From contig CM031860.1 in NCBI GenBank assembly GCA_018697195.1, forward strand, positions 60,631,126 through 60,695,125: a stretch of DNA of 64,000 nt. The letters are read 5' to 3'. A program made the translations under genes and the position numbers. How positions within the stretch are numbered: position 1 is the stretch's first letter; every line of letters begins with the position of its first letter. Under the pieces are notes generated by a model. That model searched no databases, was not told where the DNA came from, and saw nothing but the letters and a program-made list of their open reading frames with translations. The DNA comes from Certhia americana (Eukaryota > Chordata > Aves > Passeriformes > Certhiidae). Shown here piece by piece: positions 46,801-61,800 of the stretch.

Positions 46801-49800
46801 GTGCTTCAGCAGCCCACACCAGTCAGAAATGGGGCACATGGAAGCTGCTAGGAGCTTCTCTTTCCTCAGAGATGGGCAGTGATCACAAAACACAAGATTT
46901 TATCCTGTGCTAGGAAAGGCAGCTCCATCCCCAGGGAGCCTACATATAAGTTTTTTTTCTTCAAAACTAATAACATCCCGAAAGCTAACTCCACAAACAA
47001 TCTGTTAATTTCAAATGTTTTCTCCACATACAGTGGCTGTGGGGTTGGCTGTTTTTTTAAATGAAAGCTGACCATTCCAAAGATCTAGTGTATTCATTTA
47101 GCCAGGAAAATTATTTTGTGGACGAAAATCCCCATTCCTAAAGCATAAAGTAGCTTTAAGAAAATTTTTGTAATTCTGCATTGTAAACTTCAAGAAAAAC
47201 ATTAAGGCAATACTGACACCATTTTTTTCAAATGACAGTTATTACTTCTATAGTACTTCTATAAAAAAAAATCTGTAGCTTGGAAATAAAGCCTCAACAG
47301 CTGCCTCTGAACACATCAGCTGTAAGTCTGAGATCACTCAGTACATTTATGTTAAACCCTGAGTGTAAATATCTGGAAAACTGGGTTTTTTTGGGAATTA
47401 ATTTTTTTTAACTACTGAGACAATAATTGTTCCATGGCCATACCACACATGGGTTCTTGCAGGAGCTCATCCACTGTAATGGTGAGCACACACAATCCAC
47501 CTCCTGCAACTCTGCTTGTCTTTAAAATGAAAGCAGTTAAGGTGAGCAAGAGCACCTGTGGCAAGGAGCGTGCAGGAGGCATTACTGGGGGTGAGCTGAC
47601 TGTTCACTGCTCTCTTGCAGCACTGGCTGTTGTTACAGGTGTGTTACTGTGCCAGTTTAGTTCAGAAATAAAATGTACAGGGGCAGGCAGAGTATGAACA
47701 ATGAAACTTCTTTGTTTCAGTGATGATGTAGGAAAATTCCGGGAGTTCTTTTATCACCCTGTAACAATGGTGTTTTATAATACCTCTAATCACACAGTCA
47801 CAATTTGATTACTGATTTACACAGATTTGACTGAAATCTGGAATGACCTGGCCCCCTTCCTGAAATACTAGGGAGGGAGACAACCAATATGATACTTATC
47901 AACGAGAACTATATTTGTGATACTTCCCATACAGCACAGATAAAACTAATTCTCTGCATAAAACCTGCTTTAGATTATTTCATTTAGTTGTGAAATCATT
48001 TTCACTTCAGACCAACCAAATACTGTGAAAATTTGAAAACTGGGATGCTGAACACTGAGTGGTCATGCACTACAAACCACAGTGCAATTAGCACGAGGTA
48101 AGCCCTGTCCAAAGGGAAACTTACTCATCCCCTTCCAGCCAGGCTTCACATCGGGGGTGATGCTGTCGAGCTCCCGCTGGAACTCCTCTCTGGCTTTAGC
48201 CACCAGCTCATGGTACTGAGCCACGATCTTGGCCTCAGACTGCGCTGCCTGAACCTGGAACAAACAAGGATGAGATTGGTTTGTTTCTCAAGGCAAGGAC
48301 TGAAATTGAAGGCAGATATAATTTAAAGTGAAGCCCTGGGATACTGACACATATCACCCCACAGCCCAAACAAGGCAAACTCATTTGGGAGAGCACAAAA
48401 ACCCACCCTGTGATATTACACCTCTTTACCCAATTATTTGCTGGAACTATCACTAATCCATTCTGCCTCACATGCCCACTGTAACTACACAGCCAGTCCG
48501 TAGCCTGGACAGGACCAAGAGTATCTTGAATTCAGTTTATATCTTAAAACATCTCCAGCTCCTTTTCTCTGCTCACAGCCATCATACAGGCCTAGTGATT
48601 GCTGCCTGTGATTCTCAGTGAGTTCTGATGTTCCCACTATCAGGCTATATTCACTCCAAACACACCTGATCAATTACCAGCTGTCCTGTTTAGGGAGATA
48701 AACTTCACTTTTACATTTCTTTACCAGTCTTCTGAACTGCAAAGTGATTTACCACTAAGTCATTAGTACACATTGAACTCCTCCCTAGCCTTGTGGTAAA
48801 TTTCCTTGGAATCAAGTGGGAAGAATTACAAGTTGCAAACAGAAAAGCCTGGCACCATCAAGCCACCTGAAGACTCTTTCAAGACACAGCTGAAGTTCTC
48901 ATGAAGATCTTGCCACGTCTGATTACTGGCAATATAACCAGCTCTAAGCCTGAGTACAGCTACAGAGGATGGATTTACAATTCATAATGCACTGGAAGTG
49001 GTCACAGCACTGAGCTCAAGTGGAGTTTGGACAACACTCTCAGGCAAAGGGAGGGATTCTTGGGGTGTCCTGTGCAGGAGCAGGAGTTGGACTCAATGCT
49101 CCTGATGTGTCCCTTCCAACTGAGCACATTCTGTAATTCTATGAAATACCTCACACCCTGCAGAGGATTTGGGAATGGGTGGTCTGCACAAGCTGCCAAG
49201 GAGTCCCTACTTTACAGGCAATTATAAACAGTCTGAGGAAGCTTTACCTTTTTCACCACATTGTCCAAGTCCACAATCATATGATGGAGATTTTCTTCTG
49301 CAGCAACAATGTGAGGTTTGGCTCCTGCCAGATGAGACTTCTTGGCCCTCTCGATGACACCCTTTGTCTTCTCTAACTCCTCTCTGAAAAGAGAAGCAGC
49401 TGCTAAGTGTAACACATTTGGGCTTATCACCCCAAAGAAAATTGACTTTATGCTGTTGGTACTCACAGGAAGAACTACTGGGTAACTCTACTGGTGCTTC
49501 CTATCTACCAACTCTAAGATGCTTTGACTAAGGATTACTTTTTTCCCACAGCCTGAAACCTAAAGATGTCAGTGTGGCTATTCCATGTAAAATGAGAATT
49601 ATTTATATTGCAATTAGTACTCAGGATTTACTCTGGAGGGAAGATGGAAGTTCACTGAAAGGAGTTAGTATTAGTAAAACTAGGTTAGAATTAGACAGCA
49701 GACATTTCCAGCACTTAACAGCAGCAAGGAAACATTTTTAATATAGATGGCTTACGCTTGCAGAAGTATTTTGGACATGGTGACTGGTGGAGATTAATGA

Positions 49801-52800
49801 GGATGGGAGAAAATTTATAGGGCTCTGTAAAGATAGATTACGGGTTTTTGTAATTAGGAAAGAAATGCTTTCCTCTAGCACAATTGGAAATCAAGGAAAA
49901 AAGTGAAAAAATGTTCCTTTTCCAAATCCATTCAAACCAACGGAGGTTTCCAATGACCTCATTAGAATAAGGAACAAGCTTTAAAATCAGTAAATTAAGA
50001 AAATAAATAAAAGCAAAGATATCCAGTAGAGCAATAGAGAATGAAAGCTGGTGCACGTGGGGTTTGCATTAGCTTTATTTTAACAATGAAAGCTCAATTA
50101 CACCTCCCAATAATTTTAGTCAACACAGCAACATCAAAGATAAGGGAAGTTTATAATGTGATGGCAACCATGCAGCTTCAAGGATGATGTTACCCTCTTA
50201 GCCTTAGAAGCATCAAAGAGTTTCCAAATTTATTTCTAACCTCATGACAAGGGCATCTTGAAGATACTGTTTGTCATTTTATTTCTGCTCCTTCAGTGCC
50301 TGCAGACCACACTCAGGGCACATCAACACAGGTCATACAGACTGCTGGGTACGAGCAGTGCTGCCATTCAGAATTCAAGCTTTTCTTAGGCATGTGCTCA
50401 GTAGAAATCTAATCACTTAAAAGCAATTCTGTGTACACAGGGAACTGCCAAAAGATGCTGCAAGGTTTAAATTTTTCATTACAACTAAAAGAAGCTGGTG
50501 ATGTTACTGACTCAATGCACAGAGTGTAGTCATGGAGTCATCCTTAAATAGTTTGGATTGGAAGGGACTTTAAAGATCTTCTCATTCCACCTCCTGCCAT
50601 GGACAGGGACACCTTCCACTGGAACAGAGTCCCATGCAGCCTGGCCTGGAACACTTCCAGGGATGGTGCAGCCACAGCTTCTCTGAGCAAACTGTGCCAG
50701 GGCCTCACCACCCTCACAGAGAAGAATTTCTTACTAATACCCAATCTAAATCTGTCCTCTGGCAGTTGAAGCCATTCCCCCTTGTTCTGTCCTTGTAAAA
50801 AGTCCCTCCTAACTCACTTGTTGCCCCTTTAGGTGCTGGGGTGCTTGAAGGTCTCCCCAGAGCCTTCTCTTCTCCAGGCTGAAGTCCTTACAATACATTT
50901 ATTATTAACAAAATTATTCAACAATAATACTAAAAGAACTTTTTTTTGTTTTTCATCTTACTTGAACTTACCAGCACTCAATGTTAGCATAAAGGAGATA
51001 AACAAGTTCTTAAAAAGAACGGGACTGTTTCAGACTCTCTGGCACAGGGAGGACTTTGTGCACATGCACCCAAGGTTTGCACATGTCAAATTAAAATGCT
51101 CATGCTAACACATATTAAACTAATTTTTGATTTGGCACAAACAGATCATTCATTTCGAACACAGGCAACTCCATACTTCCTAGAAACTCATCTGGTGTTT
51201 GCCAGCCCTCACATGAGCAATGTAACTTATTACTCCAAGACTTTAATCAAACAACTCACTTGGCTTTCAGAAGGGCGTCGGCAGCTTCATCCACTGCCCT
51301 CCTCCGGTCCTTCAGCGCCTCCTCCAGCGTGCGCCACTGGGAGGATTTTTTCCCCCCAGCATCCTGGGAAGCACAGATTCCTCATTAGGGTCATTACAAT
51401 CACTGAACAAGAGAGTTATCACAGAGTGGATGCCTGCAGAGATTCACATGTCACTCAACATTTCCCTCAAACTGAAGGAAACACATTCTTGTGTTTTTCA
51501 GCAGCACAGCTGGAAGCTTTACAAGTGATGTTTCTCTTCCAGCATTTTGTTTTGGTTTTGTTTTGATTCTTAATGGCTTTTTTTCCCTGAGCCACAGAGA
51601 AGAACTTACATGAGGATCACTGTATGCTGCACAATGTATTGTGGGGAAATCTCATGTATTAAAGTACTTTAATACTTTAAAATTGCCTTTAGGCTTAATA
51701 CTTAAAGTACCATCACACTTTAAAGTTGGATGATTTTAAATTAGCTTAATAATTAAGCTTAAAAGCAATCTCTTAAGGCAGTTATTTTACTAATTACTAG
51801 ATTAAGTCTCTAGTGCTTGCTTGGTTGCCCATGTCCCTGCTAATTGATTAACAACTGAATTTAATCTCTGCTCCAGAACTGAATGGGCCATGGCAGATCC
51901 ACACAAACCTCAGCATGAACACAGCACAAATGTTACCACTTGTAAATCCCCTTCTTATTCCTGACAAGAAATATACAATCCAGCAAGAGGATGCTGGCAA
52001 AGGGACTAAGTTCAATGGAATTACCAGGGTAGACACCATGACCTTAATTAGGTAAAAAAAGTCTTGGGAATTAAAATACAGTGTGAAAACTATTAATGTC
52101 TTAACTTGAATTTTATTCTTGCAAAAAGAAAATAGAGGAGCTGGAAAAAAAAAAAAAACAAGCAACAAAATTCAAAATCAAAATCACTGTTATTTTGACT
52201 ATACCACATTTCACAAGTGGAAAGATAAGCTAAAACTGTGATAAATGTAAAGACATTGCAAGAAAAGATTCCAAGTTTATTTTTACAGATTAAAGTTTTG
52301 CTGAACACAATGAAAAAGAAAGGACTGTCCCCACTTGTCCAATTTACCTCAGAATCATCCATGGCCTCCTTCAGTATTTGGGAATGGGCATTCACTGCTT
52401 GCACAGCTGACTCCTGAGCAGTGATAGCCTGAAGAGTTACACGAGCAGTTGTGTTTAGGGCTCCTTCTAGAGTTGCTGCAAGGGCTTCAAGGAAAAAAAG
52501 TTGTTAATTAAACCATAAAGAAAAGAACTTTACATTTAGTAAAATAACATGTTACAGCCTCTATGTCTCGTATTATTTTCTATGACCTCAAAGGGCTGGT
52601 CAGTTTGGGAATTAAACAGCAGCCTACAGAAGGAGATCACCAAAATGCTCTCTTCATTTACAGCAGGGTAAGGGGTACTGAGGTGCAAGGCTGCACCTAC
52701 AGCAAAACACCACCCAGTTTTGGATGTGGAAGACCTCTCCCATGGGACTGCAAGGGTGTGCAGGTATGTTCACTTGTTCTAATGGTTCTGGAAATAAATT

Positions 52801-55800
52801 TTCATATCTTCCCTGAACACTGAAGTATATTCCAACCTCATTTTTTCTGTTATTCTTCAATTCTCAGTTATTTATGAGTGAGTGGAAGAAGCTTCACCAC
52901 CACTTCCTCTGCCAACTCAACACAGGGATAACAGCCAAGAGGTGTCTAAGGAGCTCAGGATTATAACGCCAATGCAATTCCACAGTTCTGTCCCATGCAA
53001 CACACACAGGAACAGTGACTCACCTGATACCTTCTCTTGCTCCTCTTTGTCTTTTTGGGCAAGCCGGGCTGCAACTTCTTCTGGTGGCCGTTCTTTTACA
53101 GCTTGACTCTCCTGTTGTTTACCTAATTCAGAAGTAAAAAAAAAAAAAAAAAAAAAAAAAAGAGTCAAATTGCTTAAGTGGAGAGTCCAAAATCAGTGTA
53201 CAGAGGTACTTGTAGGGAAGTAACTTTATCAAAACTGACTTTTATAGTTGGTATCACTTCATAGACTTCTGATCAAAGCCATGCTGGAACTACCTGAAGA
53301 ATCTTTATATCCATAATGACAAAGGCCAGTCACACAATTTAAAGACAAGAGCATGGACACCTCACATGTATTTGGAGATTTTCCATTGTAGAGTTACAAA
53401 ATTACACAAGACTCAGAAGTCAAAGGCAAAGCAAGAAGTGATTAACACTTACAGAGCCCAGTTTAAATTTCAAGTGAATCTCCATTCTTGCTGTTTGTCA
53501 GTTCTCCTCTGGCATGCTTACAGAGCCCAACCAAAACAATGAAGGATGAGTGAGAAGGCTACAGTGGATCACAATTGTGCTCTATTCCCTTGCCTTGGAC
53601 ACTTAAAATGTCTTTCAGAGTGAGAACCGATCAAACTAATGTTCTCAAGACCAACAGCAACTTGTATCTGAACTGAGGAGAGAGAGGCCAGAGCTCCCAG
53701 CCTCAAGCTGCAACAAAACCCATCAGGTCACCTCTGACTAATACTGATGTTACTCTGCAGCATGTACTTACCCCTGGCATGCTTTCTATGAAATGTGTTC
53801 ATAACTAAAAGAATTAATGCAATTTAATCTCATCTGGAAGAGACCATCTTGAGGCTGGTGTCTCTTGCTGAGTTTAACAATAAACACAGTTTCTTCACTT
53901 GTCCCTGGGCAGAGATGCCCTACTGAACAGCAATCACAAAGCCAGCAAGAGCAGAGGCAAACTGGAATGTGCAAGTTCAGTTCAGCACAAAGGCAGGCTT
54001 TGCTCTTGTGCTTACACCTGTCCCAGGTATCAGTCACAGCTCTCACTGTGTTAAAAATCTATTAACAGATGATGGAAGTTTTCTGCACGAGGCACAGAAA
54101 CTCACACCTTTAAACACTGACGAATACCAACACAGAAGCAAGAATGCATGCACGTGAAACTAGAGGATTTGGCTTTTCTTCACTGTATTCACATGATTTT
54201 TTCACCTTCTTCAGTCTGTATCCCCGGAGCTGGCACCGACATGGCTACCCCTGTTGCAGAGATGATCTGTGCTGCAGCCTTGCCTGCTGTTAGAGTTGCA
54301 GAACACACCAGTTAGTATGGCTGGGGAGATGGGCTTCATCTGCCAGAGAAGGACAGGCCACAGCATCTTCGGCCAGGGGCCTGCTGAGCTGGTGAGGAGG
54401 GGTTTAAACCAAAGCTGCTGGGAGAGGGGAGCCAGGAAAAGGGAACCTCACTTCATGGAGACATGGTGGGATGGCTTCTGTGACTGGAGTGTTGGAATGG
54501 AAAGATAAAGGCTCTTCTTTAGGAAGGCCTGGCAGCAGAGACAAGGATCACCCTCTTTGTCAATGACCAACTGGAGTGCATGGAGCTCTGCCTGGGGATG
54601 GATGAGGAACCAACCAAGAGTTTATGGATCAGGATTAAAGGGAGGGCAGGCATAGTGACATTACACTGGGGGTCTCCTATAGGCTCCCTGAGCAGGATGA
54701 CAGAGTTAATGAGGGCCTCCACTGAGGGAGGAGTGTTACTGAGTAAGGGAAGAGCAAGTGACATCATCTCCCTGGATTTCTGAAAGCATCTGCCACTGTC
54801 CTGTATGACATCCTTATCTTTAAACTGGAGAGACATGGATCTGATGGATGGACTACTCAGTGGATAAGGCTGGCTGGCTGGTTGCACTCAAAGTGTTACT
54901 GCCAATGGCTCAATGTCCAAGTGGACACCAATGATAAGTGTGTTCCTCAAGGTCACTGTTGGGACCAGGACTGTTTAACATCTTTGTTAGTGACCTGGGC
55001 AGTGGGACTGATGCACCCTCAACAGGTTTGCTGATGACATCCAGCTGAGCTGTGCAGTCACACACTGAAGGGAAGGGATGTTCATCCACAGGGACCTGGA
55101 CAGGCTCAAGAGGTGGGATTGTGTAAGCCTCATGAAGTTCAACAAGATCAAGTGCAACGTCCTGCACCTGGGTGGGGGCAAGCCCTAGCACAAACACAGG
55201 CTGGGAGGGAGAATGGATCAAGAACAGCCCCCAGAAGGACTTTAGGGTGCTGGTGGATGAGAGGTTCAACATGACCCTGTCATGTGCACAGGCAGTCCAG
55301 AAACCACCTGTGTATCCTGGCTGGATCACTAGCAGGGTGGACAGCAGGTCAAGGGAAGGGATTCTGCCCCTCTGCTCTGCTCTGGTGAGGCCCCACCTGC
55401 AGAGCTGCATCCATCCACCTCTGGGCCCCCAACATAAGGAGGACATGGGGCTGTTGGAACAAGTCCAGAGGAGGCTACAAAGATGCTCAGAGGGCTGAAG
55501 CACCTCTGCTGTGGAGACAGGCTGGGAAAATTGGGCATGTTCAGCCTGGAGTGGAGAAGACTCCAGGGAAACCTTCTTATACATTCCACTACCAATAAGG
55601 GGTTACATGAGAGCTGGAGGTGATCTTCTGACAAGGGCATGGAGTGACAGGACAAGGGGGAGAGCTTCACACTGACAGAGGGCAGGGTTAGATCAGATGT
55701 TAGGAGGGTGGTGAGGCACTGGACCAGACTGCCCAGAGAAGCTGTGGCTGCCCCATCCCTGGAAGTTTTCAAGGCTGGGTTGGATGGCCCTTTTGGGTCT

Positions 55801-58800
55801 AGTGGAAGGTGTCCTTGCCCTTAGCAGGGGGGTGAAATTACACAATTTTTAAGCTCTCTTCCAAACCATTCCACACTAAGTGCTATAATGTAATAACAGG
55901 GATGTAAAACTTAATTTTCTCTTCTGTAGAAAAATATTAATTGGATATGGATGTTATTTTTTCCAGAAGAAGATGATTTCCTGGATAAACAGCAACAAGA
56001 TATTAGTTACACATACACAGAGCCATTAGCAATAAACATAAGAAGACATCAAAACTGCTCCTCTCTGAGTTCCATTTGATCTGGCCTTATAGTAGCCCAG
56101 TAATTATCCAAAATTAAGTCTTATGCTTGCAAGAGCCTCAGAATCCAGCACCTGAAGTTCTCTTCCTGCTGAGTCTCACATCTAAACTATGCAGATTAGT
56201 AATGTTTATCCTAGATTCCAAATATCCTCTAAATTAAATACATTTCTTTAAAAAATAAGAGAAAAAAATAAAGCCATTTTAGGCAAGTGTTATGACTTGG
56301 AGAGAAAAAAAACACATTAATTCTAAGAAATTAGAAATTTACCTTCATCCATTCAAAGGACAATTTTAATCTACTCTAACATATATGACACAAGAGATCA
56401 TTAGGTCATTTGCTTCTTTGTACATGACACTCTATAAATTTACCTCCTTTTTCCTCTGTAGGAGCAGCAGCTTCTGGTTTGCCTATCTGGGATTTGGGTG
56501 CAGGCTGTTTAGACTCTTTCATTACTTCTGCTACAGATGAGATCTTCAGTGGGCCTTGATGTATCTTGAAAAGTCAGAAATAAGAAATAACATCAGTTTT
56601 TCAAACAGCTTGGATTTAACTGATTCCTGTATAATGGAAAAGAACTTTTCCACAGCCAGGTGTCTGTACCATAAACCTGAGCTTCAAAGTGCAGATGAAA
56701 ACAGTCATCTAATGTCTTGACTTGCTTTTTAATTCAGAAGGAATTTTTACAATTTTCACCTCTACAAAAATGGAGGTATAATTGTGGCGGTTTTCACTAT
56801 AAATAAATATTTATTAACTTATGCATAAAAGACAAATAGTGTCATGCCCCAAATATTCCAAACACTTCTGAGTGCATTGAATGCAGAAACACTTAGTTTG
56901 GCTTCACTGATTTCCTTTTGAAAGGCTTCAGATGCTGGTGGCTGGGGCAGATAAACACTCAGACACAGAGTATTGACATTTTATGATATTAATCCCTTAA
57001 TATCCATTGCAGAAAGCCACAAGGTAAAAATAAAACCATCTGATCTAGAGCCATGACTGGGGAGGTGATAACTCTGCTGATCAGTCTGCCTTGCAAAAAT
57101 CCCAAGTGCCTGGGAGGCACCAAGATCTTGGATGATCACACAAACTGTAGCTAAAATGAGAAGAGAGAATTTTGTTGACTGATATTCCCCCACTCATAAA
57201 GAACAACTTTCTTAAAATTCAATGAAAAATATTTTGAGTTTCCTGAAGGCCAAATAGCTTCTGAAAGCTAAAAAAAAAAAAAAAACAAACCATGGCCAAA
57301 ACAGATTTTCAGTATTCTTGATTACTGGGATGTGTTTCTTTTCACATGCAGGAGCAGAGAAAATTCCAGGTTTCAATTTCCAGAGTTGTGCCAAAGGCAG
57401 TATTAGACTTTCCTTTCTCCAGGGTAGTGCCACTAAGATTTCAAAGCATGATGCTTATGCCTGGCTCTGTACCATTCAAATCTTTACTCATTCAAGAATG
57501 TTCTAAGTCCTCTTTAAAGTAAGTTCATTTAGAGTAAGTTCCATAATTCTGCTACACCACTAACTACACTAAGCCTCTAGTAAAGCAGTTAAATTCCAGC
57601 CTGTCACCTGCCTCTCCACAATTTATTTCTGAGTATAAGCAGAGCAGCTATTCAGTTAGGATTCTATTAGATTATTTTATTATAAGTAAGTTTTACAACC
57701 TACACAATTGTGAGATGGTAATTGGAAATGTACAAGCATCTCTTTTGCAACACCAAATAGGAATTGAGTTTATAATTCTTAAACTTTAACTTAAGGAATC
57801 TTAATTCTTAAACTTTTTTAATTCTTAGCACAAAGCAAAATTAATTAGAATTTGAAACCTGAATGTAGACACTCTCTTTAAAAAACAGAGAAATGAATGC
57901 GTGGGGGTGGATGGGAAACACTCACTGGTTTCTTTGGCATTGGTGTGCTGGAAGGTGCAGGGCCAAGTGCCATCTCGAAGAGTTTGTCAGAGTAGGGAAT
58001 GGTCTTCTCCACGCTCTCCCGGAACTGTTTGTCATAGCTGGCATACAGGACTGTTCCACCTATCCCTCCACCCACGAACAGGAGACCCGCACCAATGACT
58101 TTGCCCACAGAAACGCTGAGGAGGAAAGAAGAAAGGGATGTAAATTACATTATATAGCAAACATCAAACAGTTTGTGAGTCTTCAGTTTACAGCTGGGGA
58201 CCGCCACTCTGTTCCAGGACCTGCCAACAAACCCAAAACCTGCTTTAAATCACCTTGGTACAACACTGGTTAGTGACTAACCCAAAGGTAAGATGGCAGC
58301 CCACAACGTCCACGACAAATATTGATCATCTTCATTTTCTTCATCTAAATCTGACTGAACCAAACAAGGAGCACACCCCATGCGAACAGGAGTTACTCCA
58401 CACAAAAATCCCACTGCCAGCAGTCTGCTCTCGTGTGAGACCAAGGAGCAGCCCCCCTTTTGGTCAATGCCCCACCCTCCCAAGCCCGCTACGTACCCGG
58501 ACTCTCCGGAGTGGGTGGCATATCCGCGGTAGGGCCGCGATGGACGGAGTGAGGCTCTCACACACCGACAGTTCTGTGGGGAGGAGGCAGGGTCAGCAGT
58601 GAGCACAGCAAAGCAGCTCCCTCTCAACAGCAGGACTGGGCTGATTTGCTCCACTGCCACGACCTCAGTGTGTCTGTAGGAAAGCTGTGACCAGCACTAC
58701 AACAGTGATGCTGCACTCTTTTCTGTGAACACATGGAGAGCTCTCCCATGTGAAGGGCTCTTCCAGGTGAAGGGCTTTTAAAGAAGTCATTAAATTCTTT

Positions 58801-61800
58801 GAAAAATTAATTCAAAATTTGAAAAATGAGAAGGAGCAAACCCTTACCCCAGCTTCTTTCTGCATTTATTTTGCTGATTTATGTGCTGGGCAGTACAACT
58901 GGGTTAGTTTCAGAGGCACTTCAATCTCAAGCACTACAACAGCTCAGCGTGAGCAGGGCAGAACACAGCAACAGCTGTTTAAATGCTTAAAACTATTTTA
59001 AATTCTTAAGATATACAAGCAATTCTCCTTGAGCTTCCAAACCAAGACCTCTTCTTCAAAAGAATTAGTAACATGTACACTTTCCAGACAGACATCAGAT
59101 TATAATATAAATTAAATTAGTATATGAAGAGTGATATTTTATTATATTCTACTTAACAAAATCCACATTATCAAGATTTTTATCTTCCCTGAAGGACTGG
59201 TTAAGCTACTCTAAGCCTACAGAAGAAAACACACTGTTGGCCTCAAGAGTTTTTTTCCCCACATGGGAATTACTAACAGGGAAATACAGGACTCATGAGA
59301 AATCAAAGTACAAGACACAAAAAGAACTTTTCCCACAGTTGAGGTATTTTGCCCAACAGAGAATTTTTTCTTTAAAAAAAGAATGGGAGATGCTTCACCA
59401 CAACATAACCCCAGAAGAAAAGTTTCTCTATCTGCTTTTGCACATGGCAATAATATGCACAACTCTTGTGGTTTAGGTCCTATCCCTGTCAAACAGCACA
59501 GACAGGAAAAGGCAGGAACACTGCATTCCTATTCTTTCCACAAAGGCAGCCAAAACATTTTTAATTAGTAGCAGGAGCACATGTACAGCAAGAGGAAGTG
59601 TGCTCCTCTTGCCCCTGAGACCTTCAGGAGCCCTCACTGTGCTCCATGGTTGGCTTTCTGGATTTGGATATGGATAGAAAGGGCAACAAAACAATAAATA
59701 TATTCTGTAATGTTTTTGATTATCTGACTTGAGTGCCCCAGGAGCACTTCCTGAGGCTTCACCAGTCCTTTCAAGGGGAATTTCACTAATAAAAGCCTCA
59801 CAAATAATTCAGTTATCATCTTTTGAACAAGCTGTGAGTATGAACCTATTACACCATAAAACACAGAAGGAACAAAATAATCCAGCATTATGCATAGAGC
59901 TCAATCTAATAAAATGAGAAAGGAGGAAAACCCCTGATTTTCTGTTCATCAGTTCAGACTTATTTCCAGTCCCTTCCAACACTTTGGGACCATGCTATTT
60001 TGCTTGGTGTTCCCTTGGAAATAAGCCATCACTTCTGAGCTCCTGGCCAAGCTTTCTGGAGGTTATCCTACCCTGCACCACTGTCATTCCCACATCCTTG
60101 CTCAGGCTGGACTTGCCCTCAGCCCTGTCCCTGCTGGCTAAAACCCCTACTCACACCTGGTGATGGCAAACAACACCGCATCCATTTGGCTCTACACCTT
60201 CAGCAAACACCAGCTCCTGCCCTCGGGATCAGGCTGTGCTCAGGGAGCCACCAAGGCAGGGAAGAACACCTGCTTCTCTTAGCTCAGCATTTAGGCTTCA
60301 TACACCAGGATGAATTTTTTTGAGGGATTATTGATTTTAGTCCAGATGCCCTTTGGACCAGATGATCTTTCTAGATCTCTCCGAAGCTGGACTGTTCTAC
60401 AGTTAGCCAAATCCTCATTTCTATTTGTTTTTTATTCAGATGAGAGGAACGAAAAACACAGGCCCTCTACCTCTGGCACTGAGACCTCTCACACACGCAG
60501 CACTGGGAGCAGTAATTAAATCCAAAACAAGCCCCCACCAACTTCATCTTTCAAGACACTGCAACTAATTTCCACACCTGGCCAGTGGAACAGCAAATGA
60601 AAATAATATTGCTTATATTTGCTGTACCACCATAATTTGGAAACTAGCAGGTGGTTTAAAATCTCCCCTTTGCATCATTTCCAAGAGGTTGTAAATGTTT
60701 AGACCCCTATCATTTATTTGCAATAATGCCTCAAAGAATTTTGGAAAAATACATCACACGTCCTTTGCTGTGCCCTGCAAAAGGCAGAAATAAACCACTT
60801 TGTGTCCTGCAGAAGACAGAAAACTCTTTGGATGAGGCAGCACAGACACAGCAAGGGCACTGCAGGGCAGCTGTTTCTGTTTCTTCCACATCCTCCAGCA
60901 GTTCTACATGTTACTTGTTTCACTCAACTTCTTAAATGCTTTTTATTTTACAGTCATTATCTACTATTTAATCACCACAAGACTCACTTTGCAGGGCACA
61001 TCACACCTTCACTCTGGTTAATTACCCCAGTGATTTAAGGACATTTAAGGATATCCGTGTGAGCTCACCCTGGCACAGTGCTCAGGGCAGGAACAGCATG
61101 GCAGAACATCATTAAACAAATTAAATTTGCCTTGCAGGTTTATAGTTTATGTGTAACTTCAAATAACCATGGCCAGGACACACCATCCTCTGCTCATTCA
61201 GCTCCAGCTCAACCTCCTTTAGGCACCAGGCTCGAGCACCCTGATCCAAAATTTCTGTAATGTGGGATTTGTTCACTTAAACAGAAAGAGCAAACCAGAA
61301 ACTTCAGAGAAGTTTTGCTTTGTTAAGACAGAGGTCAGGTACAACAAGGGCATCTGACCACAGAACTCTGAATTCACATCATACAAGACTTCTGCCAAAT
61401 ATCACGTACTTTTATTAAAAGCCCTGTTTCTTTCCACAGAAAACTTCAAAAATACTTCAAGTAAGAGCAAAGTCTCTCTGCAGCATTGCACATGAGCAGA
61501 AAACATTTCTGAAAGTGATGAAGATCCCCTTCTCTCAAAGCCACTTCAATTTACTTGTTACAAGTTTAGTGACGCTCCACACGCAGAGCTCACAGTAGGA
61601 AAGAATGAATAAATAAACTTTTCCCAGTCTCCACCATGAGCTCTCTGGTACAGATAACAAACTTCAGGGTGTACTGTGGCATCTCTGTGTTTGCACAGTT
61701 CTTAGGGATAAATTCTCCCCTGTGAAGGTGGTGTGGTGGCTGCCCAGAGAAACTGTTTATGTCCTATCCCTGGAAGCGTCCAACTCCAGGCTGGACAGAA

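Noticed and set aside
54512..55875. Endogenous retrovirus
   Set aside because: No LTR pair, primer-binding site or gag/env blocks; the RT blocks and 3' end fit the CR1 LINE.
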